Source: Paenibacillus radicis (ex Xue et al. 2023) (GTDB lineage Bacteria; Bacillota; Bacilli; Paenibacillales; NBRC-103111). Taken from it: a stretch of DNA of 64,000 nt. Each line of letters begins with the position of its first letter. Within the stretch, counting starts at the first letter, position 1. The notes beneath the pieces were generated by a model. That model worked only from the letters and a program-made list of their open reading frames with translations, had not been told where the DNA came from and did not search any database. Positions 1 through 7,982 of this stretch are shown in pieces. A program made the translations under genes and the position numbers. The stretch lies in assembly GCF_024722015.1 (NCBI RefSeq), contig NZ_JANQBD010000016.1, positions 167,401 to 231,400 of the forward strand. The letters run 5' to 3'.

Positions 1-21
1 CTTAGAGACGGAGGGGACAGC

Positions 22-357
22 ATGAATGTAATGGAACGAATAGTTAACGGTGTTGTGGTGCTGGATATTCAAGGGAGGCTGGATGCCAATACATCGGGAA
101 TCCTCGAAGCCAGTTTTCTTAAGATGATTGAGCAGGGGAATACCCGATTTGTTTTTGGGTTGGCTCAACTGGAGTATGTGAGTAGTGCGGGTCTGCGTAT
201 TCTACTAGTTGCAGCCAAAAAATTAAAAGCATTGAAGGGCAGCTTGGCTCTGGCACAAATGACTGATAATGTGAAAGAAGTGTTTGATATATCGGGGTTC
301 AGCACTATTTTTACGATTTATGGGACAGAGGCTGAAGCGCTGGGCGCAATAGGATAA
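22..357 (+). CDS. STAS-domain anti-sigma factor antagonist
   Basis: A 111-residue single STAS domain of the SpoIIAA/RsbV type. Such proteins bind and neutralise an anti-sigma kinase when dephosphorylated. The phosphorylatable serine lies in YVSSAGLR (Ser54 or Ser55), followed by the typical Gly-Leu helix start. The usual acidic residue before the Ser pair (DSSG in SpoIIAA) is replaced by Val. The ATG has a GGAGGGG ribosome binding site. The next gene, 36 bp downstream on the same strand, encodes a PP2C-type phosphatase of the RsbU class, the natural partner that would dephosphorylate this protein. No anti-sigma kinase lies in the window, but the left edge is only 21 bp away. The target sigma factor cannot be named. 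Confidence 0.9.
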   Translation: MNVMERIVNGVVVLDIQGRLDANTSGILEASFLKMIEQGNTRFVFGLAQLEYVSSAGLRILLVAAKKLKALKGSLALAQMTDNVKEVFDISGFSTIFTIYGTEAEALGAIG

Positions 358-393
358 TACGGAATAGCGGAGCCGGGAGGCAGGTGAAGGAAG

Positions 394-1899
394 ATGGGCG
401 ATATTCCATTAGGGTGGTTATTGGCAGTCGTGCTCTTGCTGCTCGTTGTGGCGGCTGTGGAATGGAAGCGGCGTGAGGCAACGACGGAGCTGCAGAGGAC
501 GCATCAGTTATTTGAAGTCAGCCTAGAGATCAACTCGACAATTCTTAAGCAGGACCTGCTGAAAAAGATTATGGATACAGCTTCCCTTGTAACCGATGCT
601 GAGGCATCCTCTGTTATATTGGTCGACCCTGAAACGGGAGATTTATTTTTCGAGGTTGCACTTGGGGAAAAAGGCGATGAAATCCGCGAAATTCGTCTGA
701 CCATGGGGGAAGGGATTGCCGGATGGGTGGCGCAAACAGGAGAATCGGTGAAGATAGATGATGCATCTCGCGACTCGCGCTGGTCTTCGAAGGTAGCCAA
801 TCGTGTGGACTACCCCACGCGAAGCTTGATGTGCGTTCCCGTAACAAGCAAGGGAGCCATCATTGGCGTGCTGCAGGTGTTGAACAAACGAAATGGCAAG
901 CATTTCAGTGACAAGGATCTGAGACTGCTGCAGTCTATTGCTTCGCCAACGGCGGTTTCCTTGGAAAATGCCATGCTGTACGATGCTTTGGAGAAATCGC
1001 TCAGGGCCCTAAGCGATACGGTCGCGGCCAAGGAACGAATGGAGAGCGAGCTGAGAATTGCACGCGATATCCAGATGGGTTTCTTGCCTCGCGGGGTGTC
1101 CTCAAGGAGATCCGTTCCTATTCAGATGGGCGGATTAGGGGAGCTTCAGGCGGAAGAGCTTGATGTAGAAGCGGTAGCGGCTGGTGAAGTGTCCTTATTG
1201 TCAGAGGAGCAGCAAGAAATTCCGGCTAAGGTCCGTTCCGTTATCCGTCCCGCTCGCGAGGTGGGCGGTGATTTCTATGATTACTTTACACTGGACAGCT
1301 CGAAGCTTTTCTTCACATTAGGCGATGTTTCGGACAAAGGGATTCCTGCGGCGCTCTTTATGGCTGTAACGATGACGCTCATCAAAGGAAAGATGACGCC
1401 GGACATGACGCCGGGGCAGCTGCTGACTGAGGTCAATAATGAACTGTACAAGGATGAGTCAGCGATGTTCGCGACGATTTTTTGCGGGGTATTGGACATG
1501 CAAACCGGGAAGCTTGAGTATAGTGACGGCGGACACTGTACGCCTTATATAATCCGAAGCAACGGAGCTGTCGAACCGCTTAGAGGAATCAAGGGCGTAC
1601 CGCTTGGCGTAATGGATGATCGGATATATGCCGACAATACGGTTATGCTCGAAGCAGGTGAGACCATTGTCCTGTATACGGACGGAATCACCGAAGCTGA
1701 GGATTCACAGCTTCGGCAGTACGGTACAGCGAGATTATACGATGTATTAGGTGGTAAGCTTGCAGCGGAAGGCGAATCTGGTCTTTCTGTACAAGAACTA
1801 ATGGAGCGGATTTTGAACGATGTCGACCAGTTTACGAATGGAGCATTGCAATCCGATGATATCGCGATGCTTTTAATAGAACATAATCGGATTGGATAG
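394..1899 (+). CDS. Membrane-anchored GAF/PP2C (RsbU/SpoIIE-type) serine phosphatase
   Basis: 501 residues. A hydrophobic N-terminal segment (about residues 6-25) anchors the protein. It is followed by a GAF sensor domain (about 40-195), a helical linker (about 195-225) and a PPM-type phosphatase domain (about 285-495). Metal-binding motifs are visible: EVGGDFYDYF, GDVSDKGIPAALFMA, DGGH and LYTDGITEA. Proteins of this design dephosphorylate STAS antagonists in partner-switching stress or developmental pathways, and the STAS gene sits directly upstream, so the two are probably co-transcribed. A charged stretch between the GAF and phosphatase domains (about 235-280) looks like a lineage-specific insertion. 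The signal sensed by the GAF domain is unknown. Confidence 0.9.
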   Translation: MGDIPLGWLLAVVLLLLVVAAVEWKRREATTELQRTHQLFEVSLEINSTILKQDLLKKIMDTASLVTDAEASSVILVDPETGDLFFEVALGEKGDEIREIRLTMGEGIAGWVAQTGESVKIDDASRDSRWSSKVANRVDYPTRSLMCVPVTSKGAIIGVLQVLNKRNGKHFSDKDLRLLQSIASPTAVSLENAMLYDALEKSLRALSDTVAAKERMESELRIARDIQMGFLPRGVSSRRSVPIQMGGLGELQAEELDVEAVAAGEVSLLSEEQQEIPAKVRSVIRPAREVGGDFYDYFTLDSSKLFFTLGDVSDKGIPAALFMAVTMTLIKGKMTPDMTPGQLLTEVNNELYKDESAMFATIFCGVLDMQTGKLEYSDGGHCTPYIIRSNGAVEPLRGIKGVPLGVMDDRIYADNTVMLEAGETIVLYTDGITEAEDSQLRQYGTARLYDVLGGKLAAEGESGLSVQELMERILNDVDQFTNGALQSDDIAMLLIEHNRIG

Positions 1900-2028
1900 G
1901 AAGATATGGAGCAGAGAATGATTTTCTCCGTTTGGGATATTCTGCCTATCAACAATATGATATATTAGTAATACTAGATTACGAGATGCGAAGTATTGTT
2001 TGATATAAGTTTATCCAGGAGGTGCAGC

Positions 2029-3123
2029 ATGCCCATCCATCAATCACGACAAAATGGCAAATCGTCCGCTATGGCTAATGTACAGAGAAGATCGAACTCA
2101 GCAAAGTCTGCTTCCAACGCGATTCATTCACCACATAACGGGCAGCAACTAACCGCCGCTAGTATGATGAATTTGCAAGGAACCATCGGCAACCGTGGTG
2201 TACAGAGAATGATCTCGGGTTCGCAGGACCATGGTGTTGGCAGCCGATTTCCGATTCAAACGAAGATGGCCGTTGGACCTGTAGGCGATAAGTACGAGCA
2301 GGAAGCCGATAAGGTAGCTAGCCAGGTCGTGCAGCAGCTGCAAACGAAGCCGGCAACGGATTCGGTTCAGCGAATGGAGCAGTCGGAGGAAGAATCCGAA
2401 GAGCTGCAAATGAAGCCGGCGGCAGAGTCGATTCAGCGAATGGAGCTTCCGGAGGAAGAGTCGGAAGAGCTGCAAATGAAGCCAGCGGCAGAGTCAATAC
2501 AGCGAATGGAGCTTCCGGAGGAAGAGTCGGAAGAGCTGCAAATGAAGCCAGCGGCAGAGTCGATACAGCGAATGGAGCAGTCGGAGGAAGAATCCGAAGA
2601 GCTGCAAATGAAGCCAGCGGCAGAGTCGATACAGCGAATGGAGCAGTCGGAGGAAGAATCGGAAGAGTTGCAAATGAAGCCGGCGGCAGAGACGATTCAG
2701 CGAATGGAGCTTCCGGAGGAAGAATCCGAAGAGCTGCAAATGAAGCCGGCGGCAGAGACGATTCAGCGAATGGAGCTTCCGGAGGAAGAATCCGAAGAGC
2801 TGCAAATGAAGCCAGAGGCTGGAGGCGGGTTCGATGTGACACCTTCGGTTGAGCAGCGTATACAAGCCAAAAGCGGAGCCGGCTCGCAAATGGATTCGAA
2901 GACGAGATCCGGTATGGAGCAAGCAATGGGGGCTGATTTTAGTGATGTTTCCATTCATAATGATGCGGAATCGGGTAAACTTAATGAGGAAATTGGGGCA
3001 CAAGCCTTCACACAGGGGAATGATGTATTTTTCTCCAACGGGAAATACGATCCATCTAGCCCTCAAGGACAAGAGCTGTTGGCCCATGAATTGACTCATG
3101 TGGTGCAGCAGCGGGGCAAATAG
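2029..3123 (+). CDS. DUF4157 (eCIS-core type) protein with seven 22-residue repeats
   Basis: The ATG at 2029 is preceded by CCAGGAGGTG, so the upstream in-frame TTG at 1996 is not the start. That gives 364 residues. The N-terminal part has the segment LQGTIGNRGVQRM, close to the LQxTIGNRAV motif seen at the front of many DUF4157 proteins. Residues about 114-267 are seven tandem copies of a 22-residue acidic unit (EESEELQMKPAAE core). The C-terminal 75 residues are the DUF4157/eCIS-core domain ending in HELTHVVQ (His353, Glu354, His357), a zincin-like HExxH. The chain stops seven residues after this motif. The family is linked to toxins of extracellular contractile injection systems, but no sheath, tube or baseplate gene is in the window. 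Function is unassigned. Confidence 0.85.
   Translation: MPIHQSRQNGKSSAMANVQRRSNSAKSASNAIHSPHNGQQLTAASMMNLQGTIGNRGVQRMISGSQDHGVGSRFPIQTKMAVGPVGDKYEQEADKVASQVVQQLQTKPATDSVQRMEQSEEESEELQMKPAAESIQRMELPEEESEELQMKPAAESIQRMELPEEESEELQMKPAAESIQRMEQSEEESEELQMKPAAESIQRMEQSEEESEELQMKPAAETIQRMELPEEESEELQMKPAAETIQRMELPEEESEELQMKPEAGGGFDVTPSVEQRIQAKSGAGSQMDSKTRSGMEQAMGADFSDVSIHNDAESGKLNEEIGAQAFTQGNDVFFSNGKYDPSSPQGQELLAHELTHVVQQRGK
2368..2829 (+). repeat. Seven tandem 66-bp coding repeats
   Basis: Units begin at 2368, 2434, 2500, 2566, 2632, 2698 and 2764, each with CAGCGAATGGAG. They encode QRME(QS/LP)EEESEELQMKPAAE(S/T)I. Two variants alternate as QS, LP, LP, QS, QS, LP, LP, which suggests unequal crossing-over of blocks. 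The last unit diverges after EELQMKP. Copies differ only at a few third positions, so the array is young or kept uniform. Confidence 0.97.
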
Positions 3124-3156
3124 TTTTTTTTGATTCAGCTGAACGGATAAAAGTAA

Positions 3157-3199
3157 AGAGACATCTTACGAGGCTCATGCCTCAGAGATGCCTCTTTTT
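3157..3199 (+). terminator. Intrinsic terminator after the DUF4157 gene
   Basis: An AGAGACATCT arm pairs with AGATGCCTCT (one wobble), enclosing an inner AGGC/GCCT hairpin, followed by TTTTT. It lies between two convergent genes. Confidence 0.85.
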
Positions 3200-3249
3200 G
3201 CTGTGCTGAACCTCTTTTTGACAGAGGAGAAATTGCGTGCAATTAGAAT

Positions 3250-3582
3250 CTAGTTTTGCCGAAAAAAAGTCGTAGGCTGTGACTGAGGCTGTACTTGCGA
3301 AGCCTGGACAAAGCTGTTCATTTGATGAATTACTTGCTCTACATGTTGTTGTGTCTCAAGTAGACGGCGTTTTTGAGCATCCAATTGAATATCAATTTGA
3401 GATTGCGCTTGCTGCAGATCCTGCTGCACTTGCATTAACTGCTGTTGGGCTTGGCGCACATTTTGTGTAAACGTGCTTAGACCTGAAGCGGTCAACGCTT
3501 GTTGGGCTTGTTGAGCCTGTTGGAATTGCATCATCTGTTGGTCCTGCTGGAATTGCTGATAGGATGGATAGGTGGAAGACAT
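3250..3582 (-). CDS. Glutamine-rich small protein of unknown function
   Basis: 110 residues, about a quarter of them Gln, with a heptad-like central stretch (about residues 30-95) that should form a coiled coil. An AGGAGG ribosome binding site precedes the ATG on the minus strand at good spacing, which supports a real gene. There is no signal peptide, membrane segment or recognisable catalytic motif. The composition recalls small spore-coat or surface-associated proteins, but nothing in the sequence proves this. It converges on the DUF4157 gene and shares the intergenic terminator. Confidence 0.7.
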   Translation of the reverse strand: MSSTYPSYQQFQQDQQMMQFQQAQQAQQALTASGLSTFTQNVRQAQQQLMQVQQDLQQAQSQIDIQLDAQKRRLLETQQHVEQVIHQMNSFVQASQVQPQSQPTTFFRQN

Positions 3583-3911
3583 TACTGTAAAACCTCCTGG
3601 TGGATGTTATGTAATTGCGCTTCAAAAACCCTTTTATGTGCCAACTTTATTAAGTTGTGAAAAACATGCGATCTTTATGCACGCTCTTGCTGCTCTATAT
3701 CCATAAACGGAGAAATAGAGGGAAATATGCCATCCATTCACATGCTTTTTAAAGTGCTGCGCGGGAAACGATATAGTATCATCATGCTTTTATTTGAACC
3801 TCATAAATACAAAAAACAGAAATAACAAACTATTATTTAGTGTATTGTTAAAAGTAAGTTGATGTGATATTATAAGCAAAATATAAACCATAATTAAAGG
3901 AGCGAACCTCA
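3583..3911. promoter_or_regulatory. Divergent intergenic region with a good vegetative promoter at 3845-3873
   Basis: This 329-bp AT-rich gap separates the Gln-rich gene (leftward) from the nitroreductase gene (rightward). On the plus strand TTGTTA (3845-3850) and TATTAT (3868-3873) are 17 bp apart, a sigma-A-like promoter 38 bp before the nitroreductase ATG. I see no small ORF with a ribosome binding site here. Confidence 0.55.
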
Positions 3912-4529
3912 ATGAATACAACCAAACTTGGACTAACTGCTGAAGAAGTTATTCTTTCGAGGCATTCCGTACGTAAATACCAACGTGATGTTAAGATACC
4001 GGATGCTGAGTGGAATGAAATATTAGAGCTGGCTTTTAGTGCTCCATCCTCTTGGAATTTGCAGCATTGGCGGTTTCTTGTAGTAAAGGAGCAAGCTAAT
4101 AAGGACAAACTGCTGCCTATAACGTATAATCAGCAGCAAACCTCCGATGCATCAGTTGTTGTAGTAGTGCTTGGAGATCTTCAAGCCAACCTTGTAGCTC
4201 CAGACGTATATGAGAAAGCTACACCTGAAATTCGTGATATGATGATTGGTCAAATCAATGGTGCTTACGAGAACAATCCACAGATTGGGCGTGATGAAGC
4301 CATCCGTAATGCTTCATTTGCTGCTATGCAATTGATGTTGGCTGCCAAAGCCAAAGGTTATGACAGTGTACCTATGGGCGGTTATAATGCAGAGGCGCTA
4401 ATCAAGGAATTGAACATTCCAGAACGATATATCCCTGTGGTGGTTATTCCCATCGGGAAGGCGCAAGTAGAAGGTCGCGCAACGGATCGTCTACCACTTA
4501 ATCATCAGGTTATTGAAGAGAGCTTCTAA
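3912..4529 (+). CDS. Nitroreductase family FMN oxidoreductase
   Basis: 205 residues, the normal length for the family. Motifs fit FMN-dependent nitroreductases: SRHSVRKYQ near the N-terminus (FMN phosphate binding), APSSWNLQHWRFLVV in the first third, and PMGGYN near residue 155. Such enzymes use NAD(P)H to reduce nitro-aromatics, quinones or flavins in the cytoplasm. An AAAGGAG ribosome binding site precedes the ATG. A small acidic ORF follows 69 bp downstream before a strong terminator, so the two may be one transcript. The natural substrate cannot be deduced. Confidence 0.9.
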   Translation: MNTTKLGLTAEEVILSRHSVRKYQRDVKIPDAEWNEILELAFSAPSSWNLQHWRFLVVKEQANKDKLLPITYNQQQTSDASVVVVVLGDLQANLVAPDVYEKATPEIRDMMIGQINGAYENNPQIGRDEAIRNASFAAMQLMLAAKAKGYDSVPMGGYNAEALIKELNIPERYIPVVVIPIGKAQVEGRATDRLPLNHQVIEESF

Positions 4530-4598
4530 GCTTTAAGCATAAAAATCGGAACCGCTGCTCATATTACTGTTAATGCGACAGGTAAAGGAGCGTGCGGT

Positions 4599-4772
4599 GT
4601 GGTACAGAAAGATACGAATCAAGAAAAAATCGGCAGCACTGATAGTGTACAACAGGATGAAGCTGTTATGAGCCGAGCACAATTTAATGCCGCTAACGAG
4701 AAGTTGATCGAGGATCAATTGCAAATAAGTGAAGATAAGTTGTTTGATTATGTTCCAGGTGAAGAAAAGTAA
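4599..4772 (+). CDS. Small acidic protein (57 aa), GTG start
   Basis: A GTG at 4599 lies 8 bp after AAAGGAG (4584-4590) and opens a 57-codon frame ending just before a strong terminator. The product is very acidic and Gln/Asn/Asp-rich (for example MSRAQFNAANEKLIEDQ), without cysteines or membrane segments. The position between the nitroreductase gene and the terminator suggests co-transcription. I do not recognise a family. Confidence 0.55.
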   Translation: MVQKDTNQEKIGSTDSVQQDEAVMSRAQFNAANEKLIEDQLQISEDKLFDYVPGEEK

Positions 4773-4777
4773 ATGAT

Positions 4778-4812
4778 AAGAAGCTTGCTCGAAATTGAGT
4801 AAGCTTCTTTTT
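4778..4812 (+). terminator. Intrinsic terminator after the small acidic ORF
   Basis: A 12-13-bp stem (AAGAAGCTTGCTC with GAGTAAGCTTCTT, one A-C mismatch), a 6-nt loop and a T-rich tail. Confidence 0.9.
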
Positions 4813-5158
4813 CTTTGCCTAGAGAACTTAAAAGCAAGGTTAAAAGTGCTAATAAAAATATGTTGCCACTGCCTTCTCCCAAAAACCTGCATCTATACAG
4901 CCTTTGGGCCGGTATATCCTAAGTCTTATAAAATTCATGCAAATGTGCATTTATTTTCTTCATTCATAGCTGAACCGGATCGTTTTCCATGGAAATTGAG
5001 GTACTTTTGCAGGTTTGTTCTCACTAAAGCAATTTCGGTAGAAAATAACTGCATGTTTGCAGGCTTTTGTAAGGACCGGTGATGGTCGGAGGAGGGTCAA
5101 GCACTGATTTTAAAGTTGAGCCATAATTAAGTGATCCATGTAATGGTGAGGCAGTGGG
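4813..5158. other. Non-coding gap, nothing recognised
   Basis: About 346 bp between the terminator and the stop of the leftward LysR gene. Open frames exist on both strands but none has a ribosome binding site or recognisable protein. No clear hairpin with a T-run was found for the LysR gene. Confidence 0.5.
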
Positions 5159-6067
5159 CTATGTCGAATTTTTACGTAAAACGTTTTGTTGATCCAGCAG
5201 AGCAATGAATTCCTTTGCCGCCGGGGAAAGATGTTTGCTCCGATGATAGATATAACTGATTCCTCTTCGAAAGGTTATCCCTTTTATTGGAATCTCAACG
5301 AGCAAGCCGTGTTTGGTTTCCTGTTTGATTGCAAAGTTGGAAACAATAGATACTCCGAGTCCATGAATGACCCCTTGCTTGATAGCCTCCAGATTGCTTA
5401 TCTCCATATAGTTGGGTGGAGTAAACCCGTTTTCGGCAAATTTTGCTTCCAAAAAGGTCCGCGTAGCCGATTTATTAGGTTTCAAAATCAACGTTTCATT
5501 TGCCAATTCCTCTAAGGTGCACTCTTCCTTTTGGGCCAGCGGATGCTCGGGGCTTACGATTAGAGCAAGCTCATCCTGGTAAAAAGTTGTGGCTTGAAAA
5601 CGAGCTTGATCAATAGCTATTCTATCGGACACAACCAGGAACTCCACTTTGTTGGACTCCAGCATATGGATCAAGTGATTGGAGGATGTAATATTCATGT
5701 TGATTTTAATGCCGGGATGTTTCTTGGTAAAGTCACTGAGGATTGCAGGCAGCAGATACACCCCGACAAAATTGCTCGCTCCAAAGGATAAGGTTCCGTA
5801 AGCCAAGCTCTCGAGCTGCTTAATATGCTCTTTAGATGAATGAACCAGATTAATAATTTGCTCTGCGTAGGGCTTGAAATGATTTCCTTGATTGGTTAAG
5901 TACAGTTTTTTCCCTATACGGTCAAAAAGCGGAACCCCAAGCTCCTCCTCCAAACTTTGGATTTGCATGCTGACAGCGGGCTGCGAGCAATAAAGCTGCT
6001 CCGCTGCTTCGGTGAAGTTCAAGCATTCCGACAAGGTAATAAAGGTTTGCAGCTTGGTTAGATTCAT
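5159..6067 (-). CDS. LysR-family transcriptional regulator (CysL-like fold)
   Basis: A winged helix-turn-helix occupies residues 1-60 (LSECLNFTEAAEQLYCSQPAVSMQIQ region), followed by a LysR substrate-binding domain (about 90-295). I chose the ATG at 6067, nine bases after GAAGG. The in-frame ATG at 6076 would sit on top of that site. The product is 302 residues. The gene is divergent from the chemoreceptor gene. The sequence TTAAATCAAATTGTTT upstream of that gene recurs before the DASS transporter gene. That makes this regulator the likely controller of both promoters. The inducer may be the transporter's substrate (inference). Confidence 0.9.
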   Translation of the reverse strand: MNLTKLQTFITLSECLNFTEAAEQLYCSQPAVSMQIQSLEEELGVPLFDRIGKKLYLTNQGNHFKPYAEQIINLVHSSKEHIKQLESLAYGTLSFGASNFVGVYLLPAILSDFTKKHPGIKINMNITSSNHLIHMLESNKVEFLVVSDRIAIDQARFQATTFYQDELALIVSPEHPLAQKEECTLEELANETLILKPNKSATRTFLEAKFAENGFTPPNYMEISNLEAIKQGVIHGLGVSIVSNFAIKQETKHGLLVEIPIKGITFRRGISYIYHRSKHLSPAAKEFIALLDQQNVLRKNST

Positions 6068-6122
6068 TTCCGCCATCCTTCTCGTAAAATTAAACTATAA
6101 TGTTTTCTTATTATAATCCAAT

Positions 6123-6161
6123 TTAAATCAAATTGTTTAATAATATTACCGAAGATATAAT
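6123..6161 (+). promoter_or_regulatory. Promoter/operator of the chemoreceptor-gapB transcript
   Basis: TTAAATCAAATTGTTT (6123-6138) ends in a -35 TTGTTT, then a 17-bp spacer and TATAAT at 6156-6161. The same 16-mer and the same spacing occur at 9225-9263. It lies in the divergent region next to the LysR gene. Confidence 0.75.
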
Positions 6162-6204
6162 GAAAATGCAAATGAAAATGAGGGATGCTGAAAGGGAGAA
6201 AGTG

Positions 6205-7968
6205 ATGTTCACAAACTGGAAGCTGGGTACCAAGTTGTTTGCTTTGTATGTCATCGCATTTCTGGCATTAACCTTGTCCACCGGATTAGCTTTATTGACG
6301 ATGGGGAATGTGTCCGGGCAATTGATTCAAATTTTGTACGTGGAAAGTTATCAAATAAGCTCCCTTATTCTGCGTGCAGATAAAGATTTATATCAACAGC
6401 TGCTAAATCAAAGAACCATCGTTCTTACAGAAATGCCTGAAGAAGAATACAACAAGCAAATGCAGCATTACAAAAGCAATCTGATCAATATTCGCAATCG
6501 CATGCTGGAGGGAAAGGAAATATTCGAGAAAAGCCGCGCGAAATACGAAGGCATTCTTACTGAGAAAACCCGGAAGAACGTTTTTGATAATTTGGACGAT
6601 TTTTTTCGGCAGTTCGATCATTGGCAAAATCAGACGACAGGTTTGGTGGAAAAGGTGCCCATGGTACCGATAAAGGACCGACAAAAGATTTTGAATGAAA
6701 TCGTAACCTACGATGTTCAGTTTGAGGAAGCACGGAATACGCTCAAAGAAATTCGTTACCTCATGGATTCAATAGCCAAAGAAGAGGTGGACAATGCGCA
6801 TCAAATAACTAGAGAAGCACGAAAAACCATTCTCCTTATAGCGTTGATCCTCTTTCTTGCAGTTTTTTTATTGGGGTGGTACGTGATTCGTTATATGGTC
6901 AGATCAATTAATCAAATTGTTCGCGTATCCGACCTTGTTTCCAAAGGGAGGCTGGCTGTGGAACGTATCCAAGTTAAGAACAATGATGAAATTGGTCTGC
7001 TGGCTCAATCCGTCAATACAATGACAGATAACCTTCGTCAGCTGATCCATAATGCAAGTGAGACCGCAGAGATGGTTGCCGCTTCGTCGGAGCAGCTGCT
7101 CGCCGCTGTTGAAGAAGGAGAGTTCACGGCGGACAAAATCCGGGAAGGCTCCAGAATGGTTTCAGAGGGGAGCAAGCGGCAGAATGAAATGGTTACTCAT
7201 ACTTTTGAAGCTATTAAATACATGTCCGAAGGTATGTCTGCTATAGAAGGTAAGGGTCAGACCGTTGCACGTTCGTCGGAAGAAGCTCTTTTGGCTTCAC
7301 AGGATGGCTGCATATCGGCACAAAATGTCGTCAATCAAATGAAGGAAACCAATGATGCGGTTAATAAGACATCGTCTATCATTCTTCAACTGGGAGAGCG
7401 ATCGGAGGAAATCAGTAAGATCATCCATACTATTAACGAGATTGCCACCCAAACGAAGCTGTTGGCGCTCAATGCTGCCATTGAGGCTGGCAGAGCTGGA
7501 GAACACGGCAAAGGTTTTGCAGTAGTGGCGGAAGAAGTGAAGAGGTTAGCAGAAATATCAGGGGAATCTACGATAATCGTTGCAGATGTTATTACGGATA
7601 TTCGCAGTCATACTCAACATGCGGTACAAGCCATGAAGCTGGCCGCTGAAAAGGTGCACTTGGGACTTGTAAAGTCTGAACAAGTGATAGTTGTCTTAGA
7701 GATGATTCAGGCAAAAACGACGAGCGTAACGGAAAATGTGAATGGCATGTATGAAAGTTTAGAGCATATGAAACGTGAAAGCGTTAACATCTTGCGAGCA
7801 ACAGAGGAGGTGAGCAGAGTTGTCGATGATAATACCCAATCCAGTCTTGATAACGATATGCGGATTAACCAACAGGTTTCATCTGTAAGGGAAATATCCG
7901 TATTGGCCAGATCGTTGTCAGAAATCGCCGAAAGAATGGATCAGCTGTTAAATAAATTTAGCAAATAA
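6205..7968 (+). CDS. Methyl-accepting chemotaxis protein
   Basis: The ATG at 6205 follows GAAAGGGAG. Earlier in-frame codons overlap the promoter, so they are not used. The 587-residue product has a first membrane helix (about 10-35), a helical periplasmic-side ligand domain of the four-helix-bundle type, a second membrane helix (about 210-230), a HAMP domain, and the cytoplasmic signalling domain. The conserved hairpin tip reads IATQTKLLALNAAIEAGRAG. It would feed the chemotaxis phosphorelay. The position at the head of a gapB/DASS/apgM module suggests it senses the organic acid taken up by that module (inference). Confidence 0.92.
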   Translation: MFTNWKLGTKLFALYVIAFLALTLSTGLALLTMGNVSGQLIQILYVESYQISSLILRADKDLYQQLLNQRTIVLTEMPEEEYNKQMQHYKSNLINIRNRMLEGKEIFEKSRAKYEGILTEKTRKNVFDNLDDFFRQFDHWQNQTTGLVEKVPMVPIKDRQKILNEIVTYDVQFEEARNTLKEIRYLMDSIAKEEVDNAHQITREARKTILLIALILFLAVFLLGWYVIRYMVRSINQIVRVSDLVSKGRLAVERIQVKNNDEIGLLAQSVNTMTDNLRQLIHNASETAEMVAASSEQLLAAVEEGEFTADKIREGSRMVSEGSKRQNEMVTHTFEAIKYMSEGMSAIEGKGQTVARSSEEALLASQDGCISAQNVVNQMKETNDAVNKTSSIILQLGERSEEISKIIHTINEIATQTKLLALNAAIEAGRAGEHGKGFAVVAEEVKRLAEISGESTIIVADVITDIRSHTQHAVQAMKLAAEKVHLGLVKSEQVIVVLEMIQAKTTSVTENVNGMYESLEHMKRESVNILRATEEVSRVVDDNTQSSLDNDMRINQQVSSVREISVLARSLSEIAERMDQLLNKFSK

Positions 7969-7982
7969 TATTCAGTTTGGAG

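Noticed and set aside
2368..2829. Repeat array as a possible CRISPR
   Set aside because: The repeats are contiguous, in frame and without spacers, so they are protein repeats. The 129-bp repeats at 51.5-51.9 kb are likewise coding.
2318..2926. Minus-strand frames over the DUF4157 repeats
   Set aside because: Mirror frames of the 66-bp repeat array with no start site and reversed-repeat composition.
4813..5082. A 95-residue plus-strand frame in the gap before the LysR gene
   Set aside because: It starts inside the terminator hairpin region, has no ribosome binding site and has a composition unlike a protein.
6133..6204. Upstream extension of the chemoreceptor frame
   Set aside because: It begins in the -35 box and crosses the -10 box; the ATG at 6205 has the ribosome binding site.
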